Shown here in pieces: positions 45,902-58,237 of a DNA stretch of 64,000 nucleotides (position 1 is its first letter; the number at the start of each line of letters is the position of its first letter). The position numbers and the translations under genes are program-made. The notes under the pieces are model-generated. The model ran no database searches and was not told the origin of the DNA. It saw only the letters and a program-made list of their open reading frames with translations. The stretch comes from Castor canadensis (lineage: Eukaryota; Chordata; Mammalia; Rodentia; Castoridae): the NCBI RefSeq assembly GCF_047511655.1, contig NC_133386.1, forward strand, positions 81,347,501-81,411,500. The letters are read 5' to 3'.

Positions 45902-47983
45902 GTGAGTAACTTTAAATTAGAGCATTAGCGTATTTTCAGATTGGTTCAGGATTACTGTATTATATTAGTGTTATTATTCATTATGGTAAAATACACCACT
46001 ATTTGTACCACAGAAAATGTCGAAAAATTTAAATTATTGCATGCTATCATTTGTAAGCATATCCTTACCTCAGAAATGTGAAAGTATATACATCTTATAC
46101 TTGAAAGATGGTGTTAACTTTTTATTGAAATGTCATAGAGCCATGAATAATAGTGATGATATGAAATTTATTTGAGAACCTGCAGTTTGAAAGCAGAATT
46201 TTTTTACCCTTATTCTGTTCTTGATTGTATCTCTGATTTTAGCTCTTGATTGTATCTCTGATTTTATCTACTATTTGCTGGAATTTTTCTATAATTCTGT
46301 GAATAATGTCAATAAACCATATCTATTATCTCTCAAAACATTCTGTTTTTTATTTTGGTTATTTCAAGGCTATTCTTAACACTCAACTTTGAAATCCAAA
46401 ATTGCTCTTTTATTTGTCTTTTGTCCTTTATGCTCAAACTCTTTCAGGTATCAAAATTGATGTGTCTTAACTGTAGGTCACATTTCCCCATCTTCTGATT
46501 CTCAGTTACTATGCTAGTTAGGTCTGGTATCCATTTCTTTTGTGCAGAATCACAGTAGTCTTTAAATGCTTTTCCTCCCTTCTACTTTCTTTAATCTTGC
46601 TATAGGAAGTAATTGTGTGTTCTTCATGTTTAAATATTTTTAGTTGCTTACTCTAGAATGAAAGTTAAATTTTCTTAGCCTTAACACGGAAGGTTTATGG
46701 TTTTCTAATTTTATATTTCTTTTTCTTCATTGTTACTTTAGGAAGCATGAAGGAAATTCCTGTCAAATTCTTCTGATTTGTACTTAGATGACTTTACTTA
46801 GCTCCGTTATCTTTTTTTGAGCACTGTAGATCATCTTGTCCTTGGTTATCAGTGAGAGAAAAATACCCTGGATCTTTTATAGGCAAGAAAAAAAACATAT
46901 TAAAATAAAGGGCAGCATATAATACATATATTTACATAATACTTTCACTTGTTTAACTGACTTTCCTGATCTCCCTTGGATATTCTTTCTTGGCACCTGC
47001 TGCATAGTTGCCTCTATTTATTAATGAATTCCATGATCTTCCTAGAAACTAGCAAAAAAAATTCCACAGAAGTTTGATCTCTTGTTATTGAGCAGTGTGT
47101 ATATCTTTGTTCCCAACTGAAGAATTCTAGGAAGTTTTTTATATGATCCAATATTATTAATTCTGTGAGATATGAGATGTTTTCATCATCTGTTGAAACT
47201 AGGTTAGTCAGGGGTAAAGCAGAAACCATTATTGACTGTAATTGCAACTTTTGATAAAATACAAAAGAGAAGAAATAGAAAGATAAGTAGAAGCCAGGTA
47301 CAGAAAACAACTGTATTCCTCTGCTGACTGGAACTCAGAGTAAGACAAAGAACAGAGAGGTTCAAGAAGTTACAGTTTTATGCTATATTGGTAGAATGTT
47401 CTTGAAGGGTCTCTAGCAGAATCAGATACTTCACATCTAAAATTAATAGGATTGTTACTAAATTCACTCTTTTGTACAGTATATCAGATTCTGACCTGGC
47501 ATGGGTAATATTTTGGTAAGAGTTAGATGTGTATTCCAAAAACACACACACAAATATATATAATGCCTGATAGATTAATAAACATTAATTCATTTTATAG
47601 AATTATTTCATCTGTTTCTCTTAGTCTTAAGAATATCTCTTTTGGTTTTATGGAAGCGGGAATAGCTATAAATAAAAAGGAAAGTTTAATTAATGAAAGT
47701 TAAAAATATTAAATTGTTAGGAGTGTTGTTAGTACTTACATGTTTGCCCTTTCCATATTTGTTTTGCTTAAATGTTTGTATATGCATGCCTTTTGAAAGT
47801 ACTATAGCGTATTGTAATGGCAAATGAATCCTTCATTTGTCCAGTATAAGTTGCTTTTGGTAAGAAAATACTTTCAGTTTCCTTGTTCTAAGTGTTCAAA
47901 TATGACAATTTTCAAAATCAATATATTTTATCTATTGTAATGTGCCTTTCATCTAATTTTGCAAATCTTTTCTTTCTTTGTAG
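45902..47983 (+). other. IBTK intron a-b
   Basis: AT-rich intron. No further exon or clear repeat was recognised. Confidence 0.6.
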
Positions 47984-48101
47984 TTACCCTTAAGAATGCT
48001 GCTATGCTGTTGGAATTTGCAGCAATGTATAGTGCTGAACAGCTGAAACTGTCTTGTTTACAGTTTATAGGACTGAATATGGCAGCTTTACTTGAAGCGA
48101 G
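47984..48101 (+). CDS. IBTK: IBTK exon b (BTB/BACK-like helices)
   Basis: 118 bases. Reads 'LTLKNAAMLLEFAAMYSAEQ' then 'LKLSCLQFIGLNMAALLEAR', the helical region after the BTB fold. Acceptor AG is at 47,982-47,983. Donor GT is at 48,102-48,103 with the weak form gttggt. Phase: two bases complete Leu and two bases (ag) start Arg. Confidence 0.95.
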
Positions 48102-48274
48102 GTTGGTTGAATACATCCATTATATGACTTCAGCAAAAACAAAATAAAAGATATGCTATAATTTAAAAATGGATATTTACCTGGAGACAGTTTGATAAAT
48201 GCTAATAATTTAGAATTCATATAGATTTTAAAATTAGAGGAATGTTGGAAATGTCAGTTATTTTTATTACTGAT

Positions 48275-48392
48275 TTTGGGTTTTTGAGACAGGATCATTA
48301 TGTTGCCTGGGTTGGCCTCAAACTAATGATCCCCCTACCTCAGTCTTCTGAGTACTGGAATAGGTATGTGCCAGCAGGCCTGGCTGGGAATG
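48275..48392 (-). mobile_element. B1-like SINE monomer in IBTK intron
   Basis: Reversed B1-like sequence: 'tttgagacaggatcattatg', 'cctacctcagtcttctgagt', 'gccagcaggcctggctgg'. Confidence 0.8.
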
Positions 48393-48589
48393 ATTTGTTT
48401 TTTTAATGAAAAACTTCATACTTTACATTTCACATATTAGGTCAAAGTATTGCTTTTTCTCACTAAAAAGTTAGTGGTAAGAGAAATGAGTCTATATTGG
48501 TGATTATAGATGTTTCATATTAAAATCCTAGTGTCAGTTTGTGTTGTAAGGATTTATCATCTAGTTCATTTCTTTATTTTGTTCAGTAA

Positions 48590-48790
48590 TAATAATAATA
48601 ACTAATACTTAGTGCTTACTTTGTACTTGCTTTTGTATTTTGCTTCAATGATTATAACAATAATTATTGCTTACTATGTATTGGGTATTTTTCCAAAATA
48701 TGTTAGATTAATTTGTACAACTTTCATGAAAACTGTGTATAGTAGGCTCTGTTAATATCTTTTTATTACAAATGAGGAAACCAAGAGACT
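48590..48790 (-). repeat. MIR-type SINE relic in IBTK intron
   Basis: Reversed MIR order: 'taatacttagtgcttacttt', 'tactatgtattgggtatttt', 'attacaaatgaggaaaccaa'. An AAT run precedes it at about 48,587-48,602. Confidence 0.65.
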
Positions 48791-49263
48791 CTTTTTCTTT
48801 TGGAAAAGAACCAAGAAAATTTTGATTTGTATTGTTACTATGTTAACAGCTTTTTAATAACTCACTTTTCAAAGTCTTTAATCAAACTAATTCCAAAACA
48901 TGATTGAAAAGTAATGTTCTGCTGTTTCTTGGAGACGAATCACTAATATTCTTAAAATTGTCAGGTAGAACTCAATTAGGAGAAAATTCTTTTGCTATTT
49001 AAGCTCTATTATTTTGTGAAAAAAATGATTTTAAGTGAAAATCAATGTTATGAAATATTAGACAGTGTTATTTAAAAATGCATTTGATACCTAGTCAGAA
49101 CCCAGCTAGATTTTCAGACTAAATTTAATTTCATTGCTACATTGTTTTAGTGTTTCTATTGAAAACATTTTTATTACTTTCTATTGCCAAATTAATATCA
49201 TTTGGTTTGTCAAATAAAAATCAACCAAAAATAAAACAAACATCAACTCTATCTAAAATCATA

Positions 49264-49356
49264 TATTGGAGGGCTGGCAGAGTGGCTCAAGTGGTAGAGC
49301 ATCTGCCTAGCAAGGGTGAGGCCCAGAGTTCAAATCCTAGTACCACTGAAAGAGTA
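49264..49356 (+). mobile_element. tRNA/ID-like SINE in IBTK intron
   Basis: 'ggctggcagagtggctcaag', 'gtggtagagcatctgcctag', box B 'agttcaaatcc', 'tagtaccactgaaa'. Well preserved. Confidence 0.92.
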
Positions 49357-49690
49357 AATAAATACTATATTAGAAAGTGATGTGTCACTATTGTTCAACT
49401 ATTATCTTGGGACAGGTGTTTCAGCTGAACCACTTAAGGATAGTACTTGTGGTGATGTCTCATATAGTTTTGCTTAAGTAGACATACAAGTTCAGTCAAA
49501 GATTTATACAAATTTAAGTTCTTAATCACATATGTGTTTGCTAGAAATATAAATAATATGTGCAGAGCACTAAAATTGATGTAGCATCACAAGTTAATGT
49601 ATCATTTATTCTCAGTGTTGAAAACTGATTTAGTACAGATTTGAATATATAAGTAATTTCATACTAGTTGTAAAAATTGCTTTAAAAACA

Positions 49691-49760
49691 TATATACACA
49701 TACACTCAAAAATGTACATACACAAATATATATATTCATACACACATACATAAATAGAGT
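49691..49760. repeat. CATA/CACA microsatellite
   Basis: Imperfect 'atatatacacatacactcaa' and 'catacacacatacataaata' runs. Confidence 0.7.
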
Positions 49761-49839
49761 ATGAATTTTTACTTAAATTTCCACTGATGCCTTATAATAC
49801 CTGTATGGAACCTGAATGAAATATAGCTGATACAGTCCA

Positions 49840-49955
49840 AATCTCATTTTGCACACAAAGATGGTAAGCCCAGAAAAAAGTTGAGTTATTCAAAGTCATG
49901 CAGGTAGTGGTACAATGATAATTCTGGATAGAATTTGCTTATCCTGATACATAAG
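49840..49955 (-). repeat. MIR-type SINE relic
   Basis: Reversed, worn: 'ttttgcacacaaagatggta', 'agttattcaaagtcatgcag'. Confidence 0.4.
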
Positions 49956-50266
49956 CCATGGTTAATTCAGTGTTGTAATTTATGGAAAATGAATACTTAC
50001 TATTTTGTTAAAATAGGAAAGATTCTTTGTAAACTTATTTGTATAAGTACTTGAGTTTTTTTTTCAAGATATTTGTCTCTTAGGTTTGCTGTTTACTTGA
50101 AATAGCATAATTACTATGTATTTCTAAAAGGTTTTTATAGTAGACAGTATATATAAGCTTGAAAAATAACATTATTACTTATTTGGCAATTTGAAATATT
50201 TGTACATATTTGAAAATCTTGACAGCTATTAAATTGAGTGTTATAATTTTATTTCTCATTTTTTAG

Positions 50267-50327
50267 GTCTCTTGATGTTTTAAGTGATGATGTTTTGAAG
50301 GATCTTTCTGCATTTTACCGAAAAATG
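50267..50327 (+). CDS. IBTK: IBTK exon c
   Basis: 61 bases. Reads 'SLDVLSDDVLKDLSAFYRKM'. It completes Arg with its first base and ends on a full codon. Acceptor AG 50,265-50,266, donor gtaagg. Confidence 0.95.
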
Positions 50328-50886
50328 GTAAGGTTTGTGTTCTTCCAGTGAAGATTTAGTGGCCATAATATTATCATCTAAATAAATTAGATCAGATTTC
50401 ACAGTGGAATAATTTCTTAAGGAGTGCACATACATTAGGATCTTTTAGAAATGAGAAAATAGAATTTCTTTTGGATACCAAGATGTGTATGGTAATGCAA
50501 ATTGAAGATACTTAATGATAAGATTTGTATCTATATTAATTCATTTATAAATAAAACTTACTGAAAGTTTCAGTTTTTCTTACTTACCAAAGGTCAGGAC
50601 AGTGCAGGAACATGGATTCACATGACCTAACAAATGGACTAGTCTGTACTTAATAATAAAGTAGAGCTTTTATTCAAGGTAGGTTTTTTTTTTCTCGCAG
50701 TTTTATGAAATACACTTTTTAATGAATCTAATCAAAATTTTCTTCTCTTGTGAATTTAGGAAGTTACTAGGCATTCTAGATCTTTTCTAGTGATTGTCAC
50801 CATATACTGAAACAGATGGAATATTTTATCTATATTTTAAATCTTTAAATGTTTCGTATTTAAAAAGTGACATTTTTATTCTATAG

Positions 50887-51008
50887 ATTCCGGCAATGGA
50901 TAGAAGAGTCATTACACCATATCAAGAAGGACCAGATATCAGCCATTTGGAAGTAGAGGATGGCGATGTCTTTTTGAAAGAAGAAATAAATGTGGAACAA
51001 AGTTGTCT
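50887..51008 (+). CDS. IBTK: IBTK exon d
   Basis: 122 bases. Reads 'IPAMDRRVITPYQEGPDISH' then an acidic stretch with 'EVEDGDVFLKEEINVEQ'. It starts in phase 0 and leaves two bases (ct) that become Leu with the next exon. Acceptor AG 50,885-50,886, donor gtaagc. Confidence 0.95.
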
Positions 51009-51733
51009 GTAAGCTCTGTTTCTTTCCTCTTCTCCTTTCTGTTCTTCCTTCTTTCTTCCCTGCATTCTGGGACCTGAAACTTTTGTCTTGATTCTGAAAT
51101 AAGAAATTGAGGAATTTTGACATAAGAAATACATATTTCTGTTCATTCAGAATCTTGATATATTAACGAAATAATTGATATTTACATATTTGATATTTTA
51201 GGTCTTAAAAAATTTAAAGTATAAAAAGAAATTTAAATATATTGGGTTAAATAAGTACATTTATCTTGCCTAGCTCTGCCAAACATTTTTAAAAGGTCTA
51301 TTTCAGTAGAGCAGAGAAAATAGGAAAGGAACAGGCAATAATAATGGGATGTTAAAAGTTTTGGAAGCTGCAAAGTAGTTGCTGAGCAAGACTTTTTTAG
51401 AACAGAAAAAGCTAAAACAATTCTGAAAATGCTTAAGAAATAGTAGTAGCAGGGTGATGAAGGCTAGAATGAATACTTGGATTTAGGGAGCATTAGATTC
51501 CTGGTCCCTCATGAAGCCCTTCAGTGAATGATTGATTGCCCCTCCTCTGTCTTGTCAGAGGAACTCTAGACACTTGTCCTTGAGAGAGGTTGAACTAGAG
51601 AGGCTCCAACGAGGAGTGCATCAGCCACAGGTGAGGTATATTATCTTTAAAAGATTCCACTCTACTTCAGAACCTATTTCAGTGCATAATGACTATGTTA
51701 CTCAGCTTTTCTTTGGAGGGGGTGGTCGGGCAG
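51009..51733 (+). other. IBTK intron d-e, 5' part
   Basis: A polypyrimidine run follows the donor (51,015-51,060). No exon or named repeat was recognised up to the LTR. Confidence 0.45.
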
Positions 51734-52072
51734 CATTGTAAGAAAATGCTTGAGAAGAACAAATTAAAGGAGGAAGGGTTTATTTTGACTCATGGTTTCA
51801 GAGATCTCAGTCAATGGCTGGCTGGCTCCATTGCATTAGTCATCATGGCTGGGAAGGTGTGCCAGAGCAGAACGGCTTACCTCATGGTGGCCAGGAGGCC
51901 CAGTAGACAAAATATAGTCTTTAAATGCTTCAATTACCTGCTTTATCCAATTAAGGCCCAACTTCTGAGTAGTCCTTTAATTTATGAAGAATGTATTAAA
52001 CACTAATGAGTTTAGAGCCCTTATGATCCAATCATCTCTCATGGCTCCACTTCGGAGCACTTCTGTCCCCAT
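51734..52072 (-). mobile_element. MaLR-type LTR, partial
   Basis: Reversed blocks 'aattaaaggaggaagggttt', 'tcaatggctggctggctcca', 'cttacctcatggtggccagg' belong to the family at 7,367 and 11,767. The far end is worn and the edge is approximate. Confidence 0.6.
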
Positions 52073-52303
52073 AGTTGCTGACAGTTTGACAAGGCTCTGC
52101 ATAGAATTTCCAGGCAGTGTTTTAGACTTCCTTATCAACTGGTTATGGAATTGCATTCTTTCTGCTTGATAAATACCTATTAAAGTGAAATCTTTGGGTA
52201 ATACATTTATTACATGTAACCAAATGTGTACTTCACTGAAAAAGCCTTCTTCAATTTGAGAAGTATTATTTTTAATTAATTCATTTGTTTTTCTTTCTTT
52301 GTG

Positions 52304-52605
52304 ATATTGGGGGGTTGAACTCAGGGCCTCATACTTGCTAGGCAGGCATTCTACCACTTGAATCATGCTCCTGGCCCTTTTTGCTTTATTTTTAGGAAAG
52401 GGTCTTGTGTTTTTACCCGGATGGCAGTCCTCCTGTTTGTGCTTCCGGTAAAGCTGAGATGACAGGTGTGCGTCATCATCCCCAACTGTTGTTTGAGATA
52501 GGGTCTTGCTAACTTTTTGCCTGAGCTGGTCTCCAACTATGATCTACTCAATCTCCGCCTCCTGAGTAGTTAGAACTATAGGTGTGAACTACCATGCCTG
52601 GCCCT
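52304..52605 (-). mobile_element. three-part SINE: B1-like + B1-like + ID/tRNA-like
   Basis: Reversed ID/tRNA-like part (about 52,304-52,374: 'ggttgaactcagggcctcat'), reversed B1-like monomer (about 52,377-52,490: 'aagctgagatgacaggtgtg'), reversed second B1-like monomer (about 52,491-52,605: 'ctccgcctcctgagtagtta', 'taccatgcctggccc'). Same order as 1,411-1,728. Confidence 0.8.
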
Positions 52606-52979
52606 TAAAATTCTTTTTTCTGGCATTTGGTAGCATTTGGCATATTGGAAGTTAGACATATCTATTACCTTAGATATATAGCATGTATTGTTGAAATTAC
52701 AATAAAATTATTAACATTGATATAAATAATTCATTAACCACTATAAAATAATAGTTTTCACAGCTGGACTGCGTAAGTGGATGAAATATATAATGAGATC
52801 TGTAACATTTAGGTAAAATAAAGATGGTTGTGACCCTCACAGCTATTTTATTTTCCCTGTCCTGATTAATAAGGAGTTAAACATCCTCTGAAATGTTTTA
52901 AAAGTTGCCAAATATGTCTAGGTGAAGCTGATAGTTAATAACAGCGTATACGCAAATAATGTTCAATGTTTTACTTTTT

Positions 52980-53275
52980 TGTAAAGTTTTTATTATGCAG
53001 ACAGGGAACTAGGGCTTGGTGTTGGGAACAGTTTTCTTCATGGTAGCCAAAACATTTTTCAGCTCTCCTCACTTCTTCTTGATATAAATATGTGTCCTTA
53101 CCTTTTCCTGGGTAAACATGGTACATAATTCTTGGATCAAGTCTTTAGGAACTTGGTGTGGTTGGTGAAGATGGCTGTGTCTGGCCTGCTCGTGTTATTG
53201 GTCATTTTGTAGTTCTTGTTTAGGGCCACAGCTTAAACAGTAGTAGTGCAGAGCCAATACTGCTTCTCTTCAATG
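52980..53275 (-). pseudogene. RPL36 processed pseudogene with internal deletion
   Basis: RPL36 is a protein of the large ribosomal subunit. Read on the minus strand: a start-like 'tggctctgcactac', then 'ALNKNYKMTNNTSRP', 'FTNHTKFLKDLIQELC', and after a jump 'VRTHIYIKKK', a stop, 'GELKNVLATMKK'. These follow the RPL36 order of AVGLNK, TKHTKF, RTHIRAKRKREEL and NVLAAMRK. About 28 codons between the last two parts are missing. Frameshifts and stops break the frame. A polyA signal ('ataataaaaac') follows the coding part. It is an intronless retrocopy lying antisense in an IBTK intron. Confidence 0.85.
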
Positions 53276-53556
53276 GCTACTATGGTAGCAGTGAATGTTT
53301 TACTCTCCAAAGTATTTTCTTTTATATTATCTTGTTTTCAGCTTTCACAGAAATGCTAGGATTAGAACAACTACTAAATTACACTTAGGCCTAGTGACGT
53401 TACATAATTTGCTCAAGTCTGTGTAGATGAATGCAACTCAAGCTTGCTTATCCTTAAGGTTTCTGTTTGACTAAAATACTATATTCTGTTGATTGAAATG
53501 CATAGTTCTTCTGCTGTTTCATTTCTAACTTAACACTAATGTTTGCTGTTTCCTAG

Positions 53557-53669
53557 GGAAACTATGTTTGAGAAGGCAAAAACAAAAGCTAAAAAGAAGA
53601 CACGTAAATGTTCTGATGGCTCTGGAGGTTATAATCTTTCATATATTATTCAGAGTCCACCATCTACAG
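53557..53669 (+). CDS. IBTK: IBTK exon e (Lys-rich stretch)
   Basis: 113 bases. Reads 'ETMFEKAKTKAKKKTRKCSD' then 'GSGGYNLSYIIQSPPST'. The basic KAKTKAKKKTRK run could act as a nuclear-localisation or nucleic-acid-binding patch (inference). Acceptor AG 53,555-53,556, donor gttagt. One base (g) passes to the next exon. Confidence 0.95.
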
Positions 53670-56600
53670 GTTAGTGGAAGGTGTTTTAGCATGTATTTCC
53701 AGTTCTGATCTTTGATGTTTCTATTCATTATCAAATTCATTTAACATTAATGTTAAATTTACTTAACATTATTAAATACTATTTTATGCGGTCTGCTGGA
53801 ACTACTAAAATGGAAAGAAGTTTGTATAAAGGCTGTGGAAAATGGCAGTGTTTTGTGATAAGTCTCTGGTTGACGTTTTCTCTGGCAGCATAAAAGAGGT
53901 CCCTCAACTAGTCTGAGATCAAAGATCTCTTTGTAGAGGAAAGTGAAACTCAGACTGGATCTTGAACAATAAAAAGAAGTTAGCCAAGAAAAGGAGGCAG
54001 GTAGACATTACTAAGCAAAGGGGTGGCGTGTTCTCAAGCCAGAGGCAATAGAATACATTGAACATCCCTGATGCACATAGTATAGCACGGCTCACTGCAG
54101 AGGATGTGCACAGGTGAAGATAGGCTGAGTATAGTCAAGTTACAGAAGATCTAAGGAATTTGGATCGTATTCTAAAGTCTATGGATGACTGTTGATTAGT
54201 TTTTAAAACAGGTTATAACTGGATAAAATTTATGTTTTTAGAAAGACTACTCTGTCCGTTGGTATAAAGGGTTAGAAGTGGGTAAAATATGACAAAGATA
54301 GTGTGATTATGTTGATTGAATTCAAGTATGTCAGTGCACCAATCAAAATGTCATTTATTGGGTAAAGAGAGAATCTTGTAGTAGCATATGCCATATTTTA
54401 CATATAGGCATTATATGAGCCTGTTTGAATATAAAGCTCATATAGTTTTTGTCAAATTCTTTACTTTACTAAAAAGATGAAAAAAATACCATGAGCACCT
54501 ACATGCACACACACCTATGGACAGTCTGTATTATGTATTAATAAAGACTTTCAAAAAAAACTGATCTGTTCAGAATAAATTGCAGACATGATGTTTCCCC
54601 TCAATGCTTCAATACAAATCTCCCAAGAATAGGAATATTCTTCTGTACAACCACAATGCTGTTGTCATATTTAAGACAATTAACATAATTCATTAATATT
54701 ACCTAGTATTCTGTATCCAGATTTCCCTAATTACTGAAAAATGTTTTTATAGTCTTTTTTGTTTTAATCTTTAAAAATCTAATATTCTGTCAAGGTTAGC
54801 ATTGCCTTTGCCTATTGTTTCTTAGCTAGAACATTATCCTCCACGCCTTTTTGTTTTGTATTGTAGTTTTCAAAAATTTAGACTGGTTGTATTATAGATT
54901 ATCCCAAATTCTGCATTTGTCTGGTCTATGTTAAACTATCTAAAGTCTTCATAGTTTCTCTTTTTAGGTAAAACATAACGTATGATAATAGTCAGAGTAC
55001 AGTATGGTTTTTGCAAATGGTAGGTGCATCTGTCCAGAGCAGTAAGAACTTAGCCTGGAACAATTTCTATCAGAAATACTTTCGTAGTCAGTCAGTTCTA
55101 TACAGTTCTACATTGTTTTGTGTCCATGGGAAAAAATAGCTATTATACAGGGTAGAGAATGAATTTTATTCTGTCTCTTTAATTAGCTATTACAAATCAG
55201 ATATTTAACGTGTCTTATAAAGCTCAAGGGAATAATGTAAAGAGACGACTGTTTTAAATAACATAAAAGATACAAGAATAGATAATACACCTAAATTGAT
55301 TTATGAAGTACTGAAGATAGAAGTCAGGAGAGCCAGTAAATTTGAAGGATGTGTCTTAGGACATTTCCAAATATAAAATTCTGTGATCTCATATTCCCCG
55401 TACTGAAAGACTTACTTCTAGCCCTTAAGAGAAGATTAATGGACAGAAGCATAAATGGATAGATGGTGATGAAACTAGTGATTTTCTAGTTACTTAAATC
55501 ATTTATGGAAAAAGCAGGTATTTGATTTGTTTTAGATAAAGTTATTATTACTAAATGTGGTAGAATTTCAGAGCAGGGATCGGCAATAGTAAAGAAATAA
55601 TTTATGTCTTTAAATACTAAGAAATAATACCAGAAAACTTAAGTGATTTAAGGTAGTGACAAAAAGAAATTGAATTTACTCTTGATTCAAGTTCCATATT
55701 CTTCCTGGTATATCACTCATTCTGTGGTCAAAGCAGACCTAGTTTTGGGAGATAAAAAAGAAAACTGAGTATGAGGCAAATTTCACTGAAGTCAGTGTGT
55801 GAAGGCTTAACATACTTAACACATGTGTTGATCCTTAAAATTACACAGATGATTCATGAAAGTGTTTTTGACCAAAAATAATTGTTGGCTCTGATAATTA
55901 TCCATGTGATTCTCTAAATTTACTCTAATTGGCTTTTGAAAGCATTTCATTTATTAAATGTAATCTCTTAGATGAAAATTTGCCAAAATTATTGAAATAA
56001 TAGCTTGTAAAAGGTTTGAATGTTATTATCAAACTGTAACTCAGTAATAATAGCAGAAGAATCATATAGCATGTCATAGTGGTTTACTTAAAGAGAATAA
56101 CACTTATTTGAAGGTACAAGAGATGTTTTATTTATTTTAAATCAATTGTACAACTTTTACAACTCAAATATAAAGTTTGACACTTCATCTACATTGTAAG
56201 AAATTTGAAATGAATGAAAATGACCATCTGAAATTAAGCAAATGTTTACTTTATGGTCTATATGTAAAACGACTACTGTGCTAATGACCTTGGAACCAGA
56301 TGTGACCTAGGCAGGCATTTAGGCTGCCTAAGTAACAGAAGAAAATGATATACACATATAACAACTCTTTTATTTCACATGGCAAGCTAATTAAAAATAA
56401 CTTACTTGGCAGAGTTTTACAGAACAAAAACAAAACAAACCACCAACTCTCAAACAGGCTACCATTGGCTTCTGTAGGACTCTATCTAGGCCAACGTGCT
56501 GGCTAAATAAGAGGCACTAAGGACACACATTGTTTCCTGTAACACAAAATGGAGCCAGTGCCCTTCTGTATGAGGTCATAGATTTCTACAGAAGGAGACA

Positions 56601-56936
56601 AATGAGAAAAGGAAAGCAAAAGAACAGAATTTATTATTTTTCTTCTTCCTTTTTATCTTTTATGGGGGAAAAATATAATCATTTACAAAGCAAATCCCCA
56701 AAAAACTGTGTTCCTTAGGTTCAATGAATAATTGCTTTATACTCTCAGTTTTTCACTTAACTACTACTATCTCTTCACTTACCTTGATTGTAAGATTTTG
56801 GTATAGTGAATATACTTTAAGTATTATTAAATCTGGATAAATGGAAGTTGCTTTTTGCTTTCTATTTGGCTTCACTGACTGTAATGCATGTATGTTTAAT
56901 GCTTACATGTTTAAAGTTTCCTTTTTTAAATTTCAG
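53670..56936 (+). other. IBTK intron e-f
   Basis: 3.3 kb, AT-rich. No exon and no confidently named repeat was found. The open frame at 56,530-56,718 shows no motif. Confidence 0.5.
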
Positions 56937-57088
56937 TTTTTAGATTTAAGTCTGGAAAGGCCAATTCTGTGGAATCTCTTCCAGAATTATTGACATCTGC
57001 CTCTGAAGGAAGCTATGCAGGAGTGGGTAGTCCTAGAGAGTTACAGTCCCCTGACTTCACAACAGGATTTCTTCCAGATAAGATTGAG
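56937..57088 (+). CDS. IBTK: IBTK exon f (Ser-rich C-terminal region)
   Basis: 152 bases. Reads 'FRFKSGKANSVESLPELLTS' then 'ASEGSYAGVGSPRELQSPDF' and 'TTGFLPDKIE', likely disordered and rich in Ser-Pro sites. Acceptor AG is at 56,935-56,936. A second AG lies 7 bases further on (56,942-56,943), but using it would break the frame. It ends in phase 0, donor gtttgt. Confidence 0.93.
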
Positions 57089-58237
57089 GTTTGTTTTAAA
57101 AAGCACTGTTTCCTTACCTTTAGTTTTCAGATTAGTAGGCACTTTACCCTTAGTTTACCCTTTACATTATATTTTGAAACACTCTCCTGTTGGTTTATGA
57201 GGACATAAACTAATACATACAGTGTTACTTTTTTCAAATTTGTATAGTTTTTCTAGTTAATGGAAGTTTTGAACTCTTTATAAATATTACTTCTAACCTT
57301 TCTAATCTTTAAAACTATGAAGACATATTGAGAAAAACATTTGTAGTTAAATTACTGAAATATATATTGGGAAATTCAGTTAACACCAGATAAAATTTGT
57401 CCAACTAAAATGATTTTGAAAGTAAGCCAAATTTCAAATTCTGCGAAGGGTCTTTCTTTCATGATGTTAACTGGAGCAGAATGAGGTAGAACGATTGAGT
57501 TCTTCTCGGCTAGCACAATTAACTTTAAGCTGTACGATTACTAATGTCGTTAACTCTGAGAGGGGCATCCTTAACATCTCATTCCACAGTTGTTAATCTA
57601 AAAGATAGGAGACTCTACAGTGTTCTAGGCTCCATGGTGTTTTTACTGTAAAGAAGTTTGGGGGCAATTGTTAATTCTTGTAAGGTTGGTCTGGAAGACA
57701 ATTGAGGCTTAAAGGAAGGTCGGGGGCATATTGTGAATGTTTTGCAATAATAGAATACGATCCTGACAGTGGAAATGCCATTTTAATAACGTTTTTGACT
57801 CATTATAACAGAAATAGTTTTAGGGTCCCCTTTGAATTGTCAGTATTATTTGACTTTAATTTTATTCAGAATACTTTAATTATATTCAGTGAATTATAGG
57901 ACATTTATACCAAACTTCCATTTTGTGGTCTATCTGAAGTCATGAACATTAATTTAAAAATAACTGCATCATATCTTACATGTACAACTTTCATTTAAAA
58001 CATTTTATTTAATATTTGTGTAAATATAAATTTAATATGCAAACTCATTTCCCATAATAATCCCTTTCCCTCATTCTCTGTACTTAAAGCAATAAACTAT
58101 AGAAGAGCATGTATTGAAAATGCTAGGTGATTTTATCATCATAGGATTTTTAATATTTATTAAGTATCTACTGTATATTAGTTACTAAAGTATGCACCTA
58201 CTATTACTGACTTTTTAAATATGTTTTTCTTTCCCAC
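57089..58237 (+). other. IBTK intron f-g, ends in AC
   Basis: No named repeat was recognised. It starts with gtttgt and has a good pyrimidine tract at its 3' end but no AG. Confidence 0.7.
58236..58237 (+). other. non-canonical splice acceptor (AC in place of AG)
   Basis: These are the two bases directly before IBTK exon g. The matching donor (57,089) is an ordinary GT, so the intron would be GT-AC, a rare and usually non-functional pair. Confidence 0.75.
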
